Below are positions 54,153 through 62,682 of a stretch of 64,000 bases of DNA, piece after piece. Positions within the stretch are counted from its first letter, which is position 1, and every line of letters begins with the position of its first letter. The DNA comes from Pedobacter sp. MC2016-14 (lineage in GTDB: Bacteria > Bacteroidota > Bacteroidia > Sphingobacteriales > Sphingobacteriaceae). The position numbers and the translations under genes were made by a program. Below the pieces are notes generated by a model that had not been told where the DNA came from, ran no database searches, and saw nothing but the letters and a program-made list of their open reading frames with translations. Where the stretch lies: NCBI RefSeq assembly GCF_020991475.1, contig NZ_JAJMPA010000001.1, positions 2,666,001 through 2,730,000 of the forward strand, written 5' to 3'.

Positions 54153-54713
54153 TTATGCCTTGTAAATTTCCCTTACTACATCATCCAGATCGCTGGCGCT
54201 TTGCAGAATCATTTTCGCGGCACTTTGTACATCTCCAATATCAGCTGTGTCCTGGATCAATTTGCCGAGACCAATTAAATTTGCCACATGCCGGCGAATC
54301 AGGTGGGAATGGTTGTGTTTCACTTCATCAAGTTCACCGATGGTTTGCATCCACTCGGTAATGTCATGACCGATACAAAAAATTCCGGCAGGGGCACCGG
54401 CATGATCAAACATGGCTTTATATTCCCATCTGGTAATGATAAATCCACCCTTTCCGTCATGTTTACGCAAAGTGGCCGGAAATATTGATTCCGGATAGTT
54501 AAAGGCCATTTGCGAAACAATTTTACAGGTTTGCTGGTCCTCAGGATGCATCGTGACAGCGTAAAACTTTCCAACCAAATCCCCATGAATGGGTTCAAAA
54601 ACATCTGCATAGTGCCTGTTCAGGTAGCTATAATTAGAGTTCATATCTACAGCTATCAAATAATATGTCGCCGAATCGCCTAATAGGGCTTTAATTTCCT
54701 CAAATTGCTGCAT
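54153..54713 (-). CDS. PAS-domain protein
   Basis: 186 aa with a PAS domain (about 10-130; DMNSNYSYLNRHYADVF, then FIITRWEYKAMFDHAGAPAG and FCIGHDITEW) and a C-terminal helical region resembling a dimerisation helix (HNHSHLIRRHVANLIGLGKL). No ATPase or DNA-binding domain follows. It may be a truncated or auxiliary sensor. It lies between DUF4256 and cspA, downstream of the cspA terminator. Confidence 0.85.
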   Translation of the reverse strand: MQQFEEIKALLGDSATYYLIAVDMNSNYSYLNRHYADVFEPIHGDLVGKFYAVTMHPEDQQTCKIVSQMAFNYPESIFPATLRKHDGKGGFIITRWEYKAMFDHAGAPAGIFCIGHDITEWMQTIGELDEVKHNHSHLIRRHVANLIGLGKLIQDTADIGDVQSAAKMILQSASDLDDVVREIYKA

Positions 54714-54740
54714 AGTATTGTCTCAATAAGATTGATAAAC

Positions 54741-54777
54741 AAAAAAAAACACCCACTTGTTTAAGGTGGATGTTTTT
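54741..54777 (-). terminator. Terminator after the cold-shock gene
   Basis: On the reverse strand arms ACATCCAC / GTGGGTGT (one mismatch) are followed by nine T, just after the cspA stop codon. Confidence 0.75.
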
Positions 54778-54799
54778 ATCAATTATGAAGGAAATCTAA

Positions 54800-54991
54800 T
54801 TAACCGATCTTAACATTAATTGCGTTCAAGCCTTTTTTACCTTGCTCGATGTCGTAGCTTACAGAATCATTCTCACGAATGTTATCAATTAAGCCAGAAG
54901 AATGAACAAAGATTTCGCTATCACCATTCGCTGGTACGATAAATCCAAAACCTTTTGTCTCATTGAAAAATTTTACTGTTCCTTGTTGCAT
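54800..54991 (-). CDS. cspA: Cold-shock protein
   Basis: 63 aa single cold-shock domain with RNP1 KGFGFI and RNP2 EIFVHSS, a nucleic-acid chaperone. The length is the usual 63-70 aa. It has a perfect -7 element TACCTTTG on its strand at 55014-55021, giving a short 5' leader of about 17 bases, and a strong terminator. Confidence 0.95.
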   Translation of the reverse strand: MQQGTVKFFNETKGFGFIVPANGDSEIFVHSSGLIDNIRENDSVSYDIEQGKKGLNAINVKIG

Positions 54992-55013
54992 TATATTGTA
55001 TTTAATTATTTTT

Positions 55014-55021
55014 CAAAGGTA
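55014..55021 (-). promoter_or_regulatory. -7 element of cspA
   Basis: TACCTTTG on the reverse strand (CAAAGGTA forward), matching TAnnTTTG. Confidence 0.65.
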
Positions 55022-55146
55022 GTAAGTATTTTAATATAAATTAATATTTTGTATTTATTTATTTTATTGAGTATAATTTTTAATTAAATAGCTTGAATAG
55101 AGCCCCGGAAACACCTATTTCGGCACAATACTAGCTGTAATTGCGC

Positions 55147-58119
55147 ATGCACAAAAATCTGTCGTTTTTACAGGGCGGTGGCCAGCTTGGCGAGTTGATC
55201 AGAAATAAAGACTGGTCTGCCACCGATTTAGATGCTCCGGTTAACTGGCCGGAAAGCCTGCGCTCTGCTATAACCATTTCATTAAATTCGGGATTTCCGA
55301 TTGCCATCTACTGGGGGCAGAATTTTGTATTGCTGTATAACGATGCCTGGAGCAGCATACCAGGTGATAAGCACCCATGGGCACTGGGTAATCCTGGTCC
55401 AACGGTATGGCCGGAAATATGGGATGGGCTTAAGGATGAATTTGAGAGTGTATTAAATGAGGGAAAATCCTATCGAAGGCCAGATGCCCCATTGTATATG
55501 TACCGATATGGTTACACTGAAGAATGTTATTTCGACTATACGTTATCACCCATCGTTGCAGTAGATGGAAGTGTTGATGGTGTATTTAATGCTGTCGTAG
55601 AAACAACGTACCGTGTCATCAACGAACGGAGAAACGGAATCCGAAGTGCTTTCCTCAGTCAGGCCCATACTTCTGCAACCCGTGCAGCAGCCTACAATAA
55701 AATTAATGATTTACTGCAAAATGCAGTGTTGGATATTAGTTTTTTTGCATTTTATAAGGTAGGTGCGGGCACAAATGAAGATGAACTTGTTTTAAGCAAA
55801 GGCCTCAATGAACTGCAATTGCAGCATTTGCATGCACTAATTGGCGCTGAACAAGCAGAGCTTAAGGATTTAGATCAATTGCTGCCTGAACCCGTTTTTG
55901 CATATTGGCCAGAACCCGTTACTGAAGCAATGGTGGTACCCATTTACAATGGGGAAGGCAGAATAAACGTAATGCTCGTTTTAGGGGCTTCTGCCAGAAA
56001 ACGTATAGATGAAGATTACAGGCAGTTTTTACAAGCTGTTGCGGCCAATTCTGGTGCCATGCTCAACAATGCATTTGCTGCGGAGCTCAACCTCGCTTAC
56101 CAGAAAGAATTGATGCTAAATGCCGAGTTATTTGAAGAGCAGCAGGCACTTAATGAAGAAATCTCGGCAGCTAATGAGGAGCTGTCCGCTTCTAACGAGG
56201 AACTTGCCACCACCAATGAGGAATTGAGCGAAACACAGGCGCAGCTTAATGAAACGCTGAGTTGGCTGGGGGAGAGTGAGCAGCGCTTTCGGAACCTGAT
56301 CAGAGAAGCTACAGTAGGTGTCATTTTGCTAATGGGCCCTAATTTGATTGTTGATGTTGTGAACGATGCCTATGCTAAATTAATTGGACGTAGTATCGAA
56401 GATTTAATCAATAAACCCTTATTTGACATCATCCCAGAGGCAGAAGAAGCTTTTAAAAAAGTAATAGAACCGGTGATGAATACCGGAGAAGCAGCATACT
56501 TATATGAGCAAGCCTATTTTGTACATAACGATGAAGCTAAAATTGAAGGTCTCTTAAACCTAACTTATCAGCCATATAGAGAGAGTGATGGTAAAATTAC
56601 AGGGGTCATGGTACTGTGTCAGGACGTTACTGCTCAGGTGAAGGCCAGACAGCAAGTGGAGGCAACGGAGCGTCGTTTTCAATTTATGCTCAATGCCATC
56701 CCACAGCAGGTCTGGACGGCAACCCCGGAAGGATCGTTGAATTATGTGAACCAGGTAGTGGCAGATGATTTTGGCGTCAACTCAGATGTAATTGTCAATA
56801 CTGGCTGGTCATCTTTTATCCATCCCGATGACCTTCCTTCTTCAACGCTTAGCTGGAATCGTTCGCTAAAAAGTGGTGAAGAATACCTCACCGAATTCAG
56901 GCTTAAATTTGCCGATGGTACATACATCTGGCACCTTGCCCGTGCAGTTCCTTTAATAGAAAATGGAGAGATCACGCTTTGGTTAGGTACCAATACCAAT
57001 ATCGAAGCACAAAAGGAAAACGAACAGCGCAAAGATGAATTCCTCTCCATTGCCAGTCATGAACTGAAAACACCGCTTACCGGAATAAAGGCATTTAACC
57101 AATTGATGCGCAAAAGCAAAGACCAGGAACGTACCGCATCATATATAGAAAAATCAAGTGAAAACATATACAGGTTAGAGAAACTCATTAACGACTTGTT
57201 GGATGTCACTAAAATCAATGCCGGTAAGTTAACCTACGATTTTCAATCCTTCAATTTCTCAGAGATGCTCAGGGAGAGCGTGGAAAGCGTACAATTAACC
57301 ACAAGCACACATCAGCTTGTTCTGGACCAAGTTGATGAACTGTTCATTACCGGAGATCGTTTAAGGCTGGAACAGGTAATTAACAATTTTTTAAGTAATG
57401 CCATTAAATACTCTCCAGGTGGAAAACAGGTCATCATTAAAAGTCAGGTAGATGGTCAGGGACTAATTGTTTCTGTAAAAGATTTTGGTATTGGTATTCA
57501 GGCGCAGCACATTCAGCGTTTGTTTGACCGTTATTACCGTATCGACAATACAGCCATGCGCTTTGAAGGCCTTGGATTGGGTTTGTTTATCTCTTCCGAG
57601 ATCTTGAAAAGGCATATGGGTACATTTTGGATTGAAAGTCAACCCAACGAGGGCTCAACCTTTTACTTCCGCCTGCCGCTTGCCGAAGCAAAGCTTAAAG
57701 AGCCAATTATTGAAGATGATGATAAATTCTATAAAGATGAACACATTACCATCATTCAGAATAAAGAAGCTGCTTGGCTTGAGGTGGATTGGAAAGGATT
57801 TCAGACCGTAGAAGCTGTAAAAGCAGGAGGTATGCGGATGCTTGCTATGCTAAAAGCTGGTGGTTTTAGTAAAGTATTGAATGACAATACCCATGTAGTG
57901 GGTACTTGGTCTGAAGCATCTGACTGGGCCGGACAAGAATGGTTCCCTATGATGGAAGAAGCCGGACTTAAGTATTTTGCCTGGATTTATTCTCCAAGTG
58001 CTTTCAGCAGGCTTTCCGCAGAAAAGGCGGTAGATGTAAAAGTTGGAAATTCAATTATTCAGTTCTTCACAGACCTTGAATCGGCTAAGAAATGGCTAGC
58101 CGATAGGAGGGATATTTAA
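55147..58119 (+). CDS. PAS/GAF sensor histidine kinase with C-terminal STAS-like domain
   Basis: 990 aa, cytoplasmic. An N-terminal PAS-like domain (to about 170), a GAF-like region (about 175-315), a coiled coil with repeated NEEL units (about 325-375), two PAS domains (about 380-500 and 505-625), the phosphoacceptor in SIASHELKTPLTG (about 637) and the HATPase domain (NFLSNAIKYSPG, GLGLGLFIS). About 110 extra C-terminal residues resemble STAS/SpoIIAA-like folds. No adjacent regulator is present. I chose the ATG at 55147 over the TTG two codons earlier. Confidence 0.9.
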   Translation: MHKNLSFLQGGGQLGELIRNKDWSATDLDAPVNWPESLRSAITISLNSGFPIAIYWGQNFVLLYNDAWSSIPGDKHPWALGNPGPTVWPEIWDGLKDEFESVLNEGKSYRRPDAPLYMYRYGYTEECYFDYTLSPIVAVDGSVDGVFNAVVETTYRVINERRNGIRSAFLSQAHTSATRAAAYNKINDLLQNAVLDISFFAFYKVGAGTNEDELVLSKGLNELQLQHLHALIGAEQAELKDLDQLLPEPVFAYWPEPVTEAMVVPIYNGEGRINVMLVLGASARKRIDEDYRQFLQAVAANSGAMLNNAFAAELNLAYQKELMLNAELFEEQQALNEEISAANEELSASNEELATTNEELSETQAQLNETLSWLGESEQRFRNLIREATVGVILLMGPNLIVDVVNDAYAKLIGRSIEDLINKPLFDIIPEAEEAFKKVIEPVMNTGEAAYLYEQAYFVHNDEAKIEGLLNLTYQPYRESDGKITGVMVLCQDVTAQVKARQQVEATERRFQFMLNAIPQQVWTATPEGSLNYVNQVVADDFGVNSDVIVNTGWSSFIHPDDLPSSTLSWNRSLKSGEEYLTEFRLKFADGTYIWHLARAVPLIENGEITLWLGTNTNIEAQKENEQRKDEFLSIASHELKTPLTGIKAFNQLMRKSKDQERTASYIEKSSENIYRLEKLINDLLDVTKINAGKLTYDFQSFNFSEMLRESVESVQLTTSTHQLVLDQVDELFITGDRLRLEQVINNFLSNAIKYSPGGKQVIIKSQVDGQGLIVSVKDFGIGIQAQHIQRLFDRYYRIDNTAMRFEGLGLGLFISSEILKRHMGTFWIESQPNEGSTFYFRLPLAEAKLKEPIIEDDDKFYKDEHITIIQNKEAAWLEVDWKGFQTVEAVKAGGMRMLAMLKAGGFSKVLNDNTHVVGTWSEASDWAGQEWFPMMEEAGLKYFAWIYSPSAFSRLSAEKAVDVKVGNSIIQFFTDLESAKKWLADRRDI

Positions 58120-58145
58120 GTTATCCTTCCTGTCGGCAAGCCATG

Positions 58146-59621
58146 TTAATTCTGGCCCATTACTTGTCTTGTTCCTGCTTTGTAATATAACTCGGCAAGT
58201 GTTTTTTGGTAGCCGGCCACCATGCTTTCCTTTTTAATTTTCATGTCAATCAATTTAGTCTCCCTGCTGTTGATTAAAAAAAGTGTACTCTCGCCCAGGC
58301 TAAACTTTTGATTTTCGCCATTCACCAGGATCTGCTGGTTTTCAATACTTCTTACCTGCACAGACAGTTGCGAAGCATAGGCTGACAAGTCATTATAGGC
58401 GGCCCTGATGTTGTTTTTAATTTCCCTGCCAAATTGTTGCACATCATAATTTAACTCCTGTTGTTTAATTTTTACTTCACGGAGTTTACCTCTTTCCGAT
58501 CTTAAAAACAATGGAAAGGCAAATTCAAGACCCAGCTTGTAATTGCTCCAGTTAAAATCATAGTACCCCGGAATGGTGCTGTTAAAGTCCGTTCTGCTAG
58601 AGATCAAATTTCCTGTAATGTTAAGTTTTGGTTTAAGCAATTCCTGGCGGTAGCTTCTTTCAATCTCAAGTTGTGCGCCCTTACTGCGTAGTTTTACCAG
58701 TTCGGGATGTTCATCAGCTGCCCTGCCCAATAAAGTATCCAGGATTAATGGATTTGGCTGCCTGATGCTTTCGCTAACCTGCTGAGGTAAGGCCTCTAAA
58801 GGAAGTTCCAGCGGATTACCACTTTCGTTCCAAAGGTGATTGGAGAGCACCAGTCTGGCATTTTGCAACTCAATCGCAGTCTTTTCTTTTTGAATCATCC
58901 GCTCTTGTACCGTAATGTAAGCCTCAACAGAATCAATTTGAGGTTTATCACCCAGCAGCATTTGCCTGTTCAAAGCCTTCAATCTTCGTTCCGCCAGGTC
59001 CAGGCCTTCGTTTACCAACTCAAATTGTTTATAAGCGTAATACCAGTTCCAGTAATCTTTAGCTACGGTGTACCAAATGCTGTTAATTTCTTTCAGTTGA
59101 TCGGCCTCGGCGTATTGGACCATTATCTTTGCTTGCCTGAGTGTATTGCGGCGCGCATCAATCAGTAAACCTTGTCCCAATGGAATACTTAAGCCAATAG
59201 CCGATAAACCTTGAGAATTGGTGCGACTTTCGGGATTTACATAGGTCCCCACATTCCGGTCGTAGCCAACTTTTAAATCGGCACCAGCAAGCCAGAGTGG
59301 AATTTTAAGTTCAGAATTCCATTTGTTGTAATATTCCGTATCGCCAAATAACTTCCTCCCAAAGCCAGCTTTTAGCTCCGGGTCAAAATAACCCAGGGAC
59401 TGTAATACATTGGCCCTTGCCGATTCTCCTAATAATGCTGCCTGCTTAATGATAGGGTGGTATCTGAACACCATTACCTGTAAATCTTCCAGGCTAAACC
59501 TTTTTCCAGTATCTGCAACGGTTTCAACTTTAATGGGCTTTTGGGGCTGGGCAAAACTCATTTTACCAGCCAGCAATAGTAGGTTTGTCAGGATGGCAAA
59601 TAACTTTAAATTTCTATACAT
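58146..59621 (-). CDS. TolC-family outer membrane protein
   Basis: 491 aa from the ATG at 59621, where a good signal peptide begins (MYRNLKLFAILTNLLLLAG). A longer frame to 59660 would overlap the hlyD-like stop and adds no signal. Two repeats of long helices and the usual LGQGLLIDARRNTLRQAKI block support a TolC-type exit duct. It is the last gene of the ABC/HlyD/TolC operon. Confidence 0.88.
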   Translation of the reverse strand: MYRNLKLFAILTNLLLLAGKMSFAQPQKPIKVETVADTGKRFSLEDLQVMVFRYHPIIKQAALLGESARANVLQSLGYFDPELKAGFGRKLFGDTEYYNKWNSELKIPLWLAGADLKVGYDRNVGTYVNPESRTNSQGLSAIGLSIPLGQGLLIDARRNTLRQAKIMVQYAEADQLKEINSIWYTVAKDYWNWYYAYKQFELVNEGLDLAERRLKALNRQMLLGDKPQIDSVEAYITVQERMIQKEKTAIELQNARLVLSNHLWNESGNPLELPLEALPQQVSESIRQPNPLILDTLLGRAADEHPELVKLRSKGAQLEIERSYRQELLKPKLNITGNLISSRTDFNSTIPGYYDFNWSNYKLGLEFAFPLFLRSERGKLREVKIKQQELNYDVQQFGREIKNNIRAAYNDLSAYASQLSVQVRSIENQQILVNGENQKFSLGESTLFLINSRETKLIDMKIKKESMVAGYQKTLAELYYKAGTRQVMGQN

Positions 59622-59637
59622 GCGGTTTCCTCCAGTA

Positions 59638-61002
59638 TTATTTTGAATCCTTACCTGCATCAGCCGGTTCTTTCTCTAAACTTGGCGGAAAGCCGTTCAG
59701 TTGTCGCCAAATCTCGTACCAAAGGGGTACAGACCTCAGGATGACCCGTCCGTAAACACCAGAGCCCTGACGCAGCTGCGGAGGCCAGGGTTCATCTTTT
59801 GAGGGTACTGGATTCGTTTGACTAACCAATACCCGATATTTGCCACCAGTGCTGCTAATCCTGTCAATAGAAAAGATTTTACCCGCAAAAGTACCAACCG
59901 CAACAGAAGGCCATCCTGAAAACTGTACCGAAGGCCAGCCTTCAAACTGGAGTCTCACATCACTCGTATCCAGAATTAAAGGAACGTCCATTGCACTCAC
60001 GTATAGCTCTACCGCAACCAAAGGCGATTTAGGCTGTAAGGTAGCCACAGATTCACCTTCTTTAATGTTTTCTCCAATCCCTGCTTTAAGTGTTTTCACC
60101 ACAAATCCACTCTGTGGTGCCCTTACCACGTAAAGTCCTCTTCTTATACTGATATTGGAAATGTCGTTTCTCAGTTTTGCGATATCTCCCTGCGCAGTAG
60201 CCCGGCTGGAAATTGCAGTACTCATGTCAGATTGCGCTTTAGATATTGATTCCTGATATTTTGCGCGAATGTTATCTAACTCTATGGTAGAATTCAGCAA
60301 ATTCTGAACGGAGTTGTTGAGCTTATTTTGCTGGCTAATTACCTTTGCGTTGTCTTCCTGTAATTTAAGTCTACGGGTCTCAATGTCTGTTAAAGAGAAA
60401 AGTCCGTTTTTGTATCCCGTTTCATAACGCTCCAATCTCACCTTAGTGGTCTCGTAAAACTTTTGTACAGCTAAAAGTTCCGCACTATCAATGCTTACAT
60501 AATTTTGGGCCTGATGTACTTTATTTTCCGCTGCCTGCATCTGATAACGTAAACCATCATTCATTGCCTTCATTTGTGCTTTTGTGGCATCAATTTTTTG
60601 TACAGCAGCAGTCTCACTGCCACGCTTGGCATCCAGTTGTTCATTTAACCTGGTAGGCAATTCGGGGTCAAAATACGATTGACTCGTCTCAGAGATCACC
60701 AGGATGGTGTCTCCTTTTTGCACTTCCTGACCTTCACGGACGGCCCAATGCTCAATCCGGCCGCCTATCTGGTTCTGCACCGTTTGCGGCCGGTCTTCCG
60801 GGCGTAGCGCGGTAACTGTTCCCCGGCCAGGAATGGTTTGACGGTAGGGGAGAAAGAGCAATATCCCGAAGAAAAGGAATATAAATATGGCTACCCTGCC
60901 CAGCATTTCAGGCCCCTTAACGTTTAAAATTTTGCTGTTGGCCTGAACAGCAAGTTCTTCCCAGTTTTTAAGCTGCGCTAAATTCTTATTCATCTTAGCC
61001 AT
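59638..61002 (-). CDS. HlyD-family membrane fusion protein
   Basis: 454 aa periplasmic adaptor of type I secretion or efflux. One membrane helix (about 30-50), lipoyl-like halves (EGQEVQKGDTILVIS and GLYVVRAPQSGFVVKTLKAG), long coiled-coil arms (about 110-300) and a C-terminal beta domain. It overlaps the ABC membrane gene by 8 bases. Confidence 0.9.
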   Translation of the reverse strand: MAKMNKNLAQLKNWEELAVQANSKILNVKGPEMLGRVAIFIFLFFGILLFLPYRQTIPGRGTVTALRPEDRPQTVQNQIGGRIEHWAVREGQEVQKGDTILVISETSQSYFDPELPTRLNEQLDAKRGSETAAVQKIDATKAQMKAMNDGLRYQMQAAENKVHQAQNYVSIDSAELLAVQKFYETTKVRLERYETGYKNGLFSLTDIETRRLKLQEDNAKVISQQNKLNNSVQNLLNSTIELDNIRAKYQESISKAQSDMSTAISSRATAQGDIAKLRNDISNISIRRGLYVVRAPQSGFVVKTLKAGIGENIKEGESVATLQPKSPLVAVELYVSAMDVPLILDTSDVRLQFEGWPSVQFSGWPSVAVGTFAGKIFSIDRISSTGGKYRVLVSQTNPVPSKDEPWPPQLRQGSGVYGRVILRSVPLWYEIWRQLNGFPPSLEKEPADAGKDSK

Positions 61003-61999
61003 GGTTCAGCGCTCCTTCCTCCAGTTCAAGATCAGTAACTACGGCAAGCTTCTCGCTCCCTGTTACCATATCAAATACCGTATTTAAATTGGTCATTAAT
61101 TTTTCTATGGCATAGCTAATTTGTACAATAATCACTTCAGCGGCCACAAACTGGCCAAAAGTTATTTCTCTTTCCACCACAAAATAAGAACCCAACAGCA
61201 GTAGTGAACCCATGAGTATGGTACGCATGGCTACCGCGCTCACAAAAAACCTTTTTAACACACTAAAGTGATCGTTACGCGCCTGAATGTAGTTGGCCGT
61301 AATTTCATCTGTGCGGGTAATGATTTCTTTGCGTTTTTCTTCACTTTCCCTGTAAGTGTCTAAATCGGCTGCAATTTCTTCCAGGTAACCCACAACTTCA
61401 TATTTATAGCCAGATTCTTCAATACTGGTTTGTACACCCTGGCGGTAATACAATATCAATATTAAAATGATAGCGATAAGCACAAACATCCCGAAGGCCA
61501 TAAAAACCGGGTGATAGAAAGAAAGTAAGATCACACTAAAAAAGATCTGTACCGCTGCAGCTACAATATCCACCAGTAGTTTGGTCAATCCTTTCTGAAT
61601 GGTCAGGATATCGAAAAAGCGGTTGATCAGTTCAGATGGGTTTTCACCTTCCAGGGCTTTCTTTTTTATCCTTGGCAGTCGAAATGCAAATTCCAGGGCA
61701 GCTTTAGCAAAAATTTTCTGCTCTATAAATTCAACTAGAGTAAGCTGTCCTATTAACAATAAACCACCTACAACAATGCCCACCAAAATTACGGCAATCA
61801 GGATGTAAGTAGAGCTGTACATCGCACCGTTAGAAAGGAGGTTGAATACCGCCGTGGTACCAAGTGGTAAAGAGAGGCCTATTAAGCCGATGAGCATGGC
61901 GTAAACGTAAATATAATTGATCGTTTTCCTTTCGTAGTGAAGTAAACGGACCAGTCTTTGCCATGGCGTAGGCGCGCCAGCAACATGATGATTCTTCAT
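60995..61999 (-). CDS. ABC exporter membrane domain lacking the ATPase domain
   Basis: 334 aa. Six membrane helices of the type I ABC exporter fold (segments around 35-55, 65-85, 140-185, 255-300) and a stop right after the linker EKLAVVTDLELEEG, where the nucleotide-binding domain normally begins. The sequence is otherwise intact. It needs an ATPase from elsewhere or works as a non-ATPase membrane partner. It is coupled to hlyD-like and tolC-like genes. Confidence 0.85.
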   Translation of the reverse strand: MKNHHVAGAPTPWQRLVRLLHYERKTINYIYVYAMLIGLIGLSLPLGTTAVFNLLSNGAMYSSTYILIAVILVGIVVGGLLLIGQLTLVEFIEQKIFAKAALEFAFRLPRIKKKALEGENPSELINRFFDILTIQKGLTKLLVDIVAAAVQIFFSVILLSFYHPVFMAFGMFVLIAIILILILYYRQGVQTSIEESGYKYEVVGYLEEIAADLDTYRESEEKRKEIITRTDEITANYIQARNDHFSVLKRFFVSAVAMRTILMGSLLLLGSYFVVEREITFGQFVAAEVIIVQISYAIEKLMTNLNTVFDMVTGSEKLAVVTDLELEEGALNHG

Positions 62000-62062
62000 A
62001 TATAAAATAGTATAGGTAATTGTAAAATTTATCTCAATGGATAAAATCTATTATCTGTGCAA

Positions 62063-62401
62063 CTACGCGCAGTAGTTAGGAGGGGGAGTAGGAACATTCC
62101 TCGGTGGAAAATTCCCTATGCGCAAGCGCTGAAGTAAGGTATGTAAGGGTAAAAACTTTGTTCCTGTAGGGTGCTCATAAAGAACCACCGACGATTCATG
62201 ATGAAGCAGTTTTTTCTTGGCCTTATCTAAAGATTCCTCTTCTTTATCTTTATTTTCTTCGGCCCCTTTTTCAATAGCATAGCTGCGGTTCACAGAAGAA
62301 AAGGCATAAATGGAGAAGGCGCAAAATTTTAGCAGCAATATGCCCAATAGCAGCATGCCGAAAATGCCTTTTAAGAAATTGTTCCTAAATACCCTCATCA
62401 T
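62063..62401 (-). CDS. Hypothetical membrane-anchored protein
   Basis: 112 aa from the ATG at 62401 (62398 also possible); the frame opens earlier at 62422 but that would overlap a perfect -7 element (TATATTTG, reverse strand, 62409-62416). One hydrophobic helix (LLLGILLLKFCAF) then a Lys/Glu-rich helix and a proline-rich end (PPRNVPTPPPNYCA). Not recognised. It lies 63 bases upstream of the ABC/HlyD/TolC genes and may be the first gene of that operon. Confidence 0.6.
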   Translation of the reverse strand: MMRVFRNNFLKGIFGMLLLGILLLKFCAFSIYAFSSVNRSYAIEKGAEENKDKEEESLDKAKKKLLHHESSVVLYEHPTGTKFLPLHTLLQRLRIGNFPPRNVPTPPPNYCA

Positions 62402-62408
62402 TCTTATG

Positions 62409-62416
62409 CAAATATA
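62409..62416 (-). promoter_or_regulatory. -7 element upstream of the 62401 gene
   Basis: CAAATATA forward, a perfect TATATTTG on the reverse strand. Confidence 0.5.
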
Positions 62417-62500
62417 AATCAATCACTCATTTTCTATGAACACAGCATGTTTTTGTTACGCATTTTTATAGTGCTTTTATATATTTTGGTAATTTGATGA

Positions 62501-62532
62501 CAAAGTTGCCCTACTTATTAGAAAGTTATTAG
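62501..62532 (-). promoter_or_regulatory. Two tandem 11-bp CTAATAA repeats, second response-regulator box candidate
   Basis: On the reverse strand CTAATAACTTT (62532-62522) and CTAATAAGTAG (62521-62511) are followed 2 bases later by CAACTTTG (62508-62501), a near-consensus -7 element. CTAATAAGTAG is identical to the fourth unit at 44838. It points towards the ABC/HlyD/TolC operon. Confidence 0.5.
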
Positions 62533-62682
62533 GATAAGAGGTGTGGTTAAAAAATCCTGTATTGATAGTTTTTAAACCTATTTACTTGCATTCAAACCCT
62601 TCCTGCTGCTTTAATCAGTTAATATTGTGTCGGTGCTAAAAGAGTATTTCTTGACAGCCCGATAACCATTTATAATTTCTGT

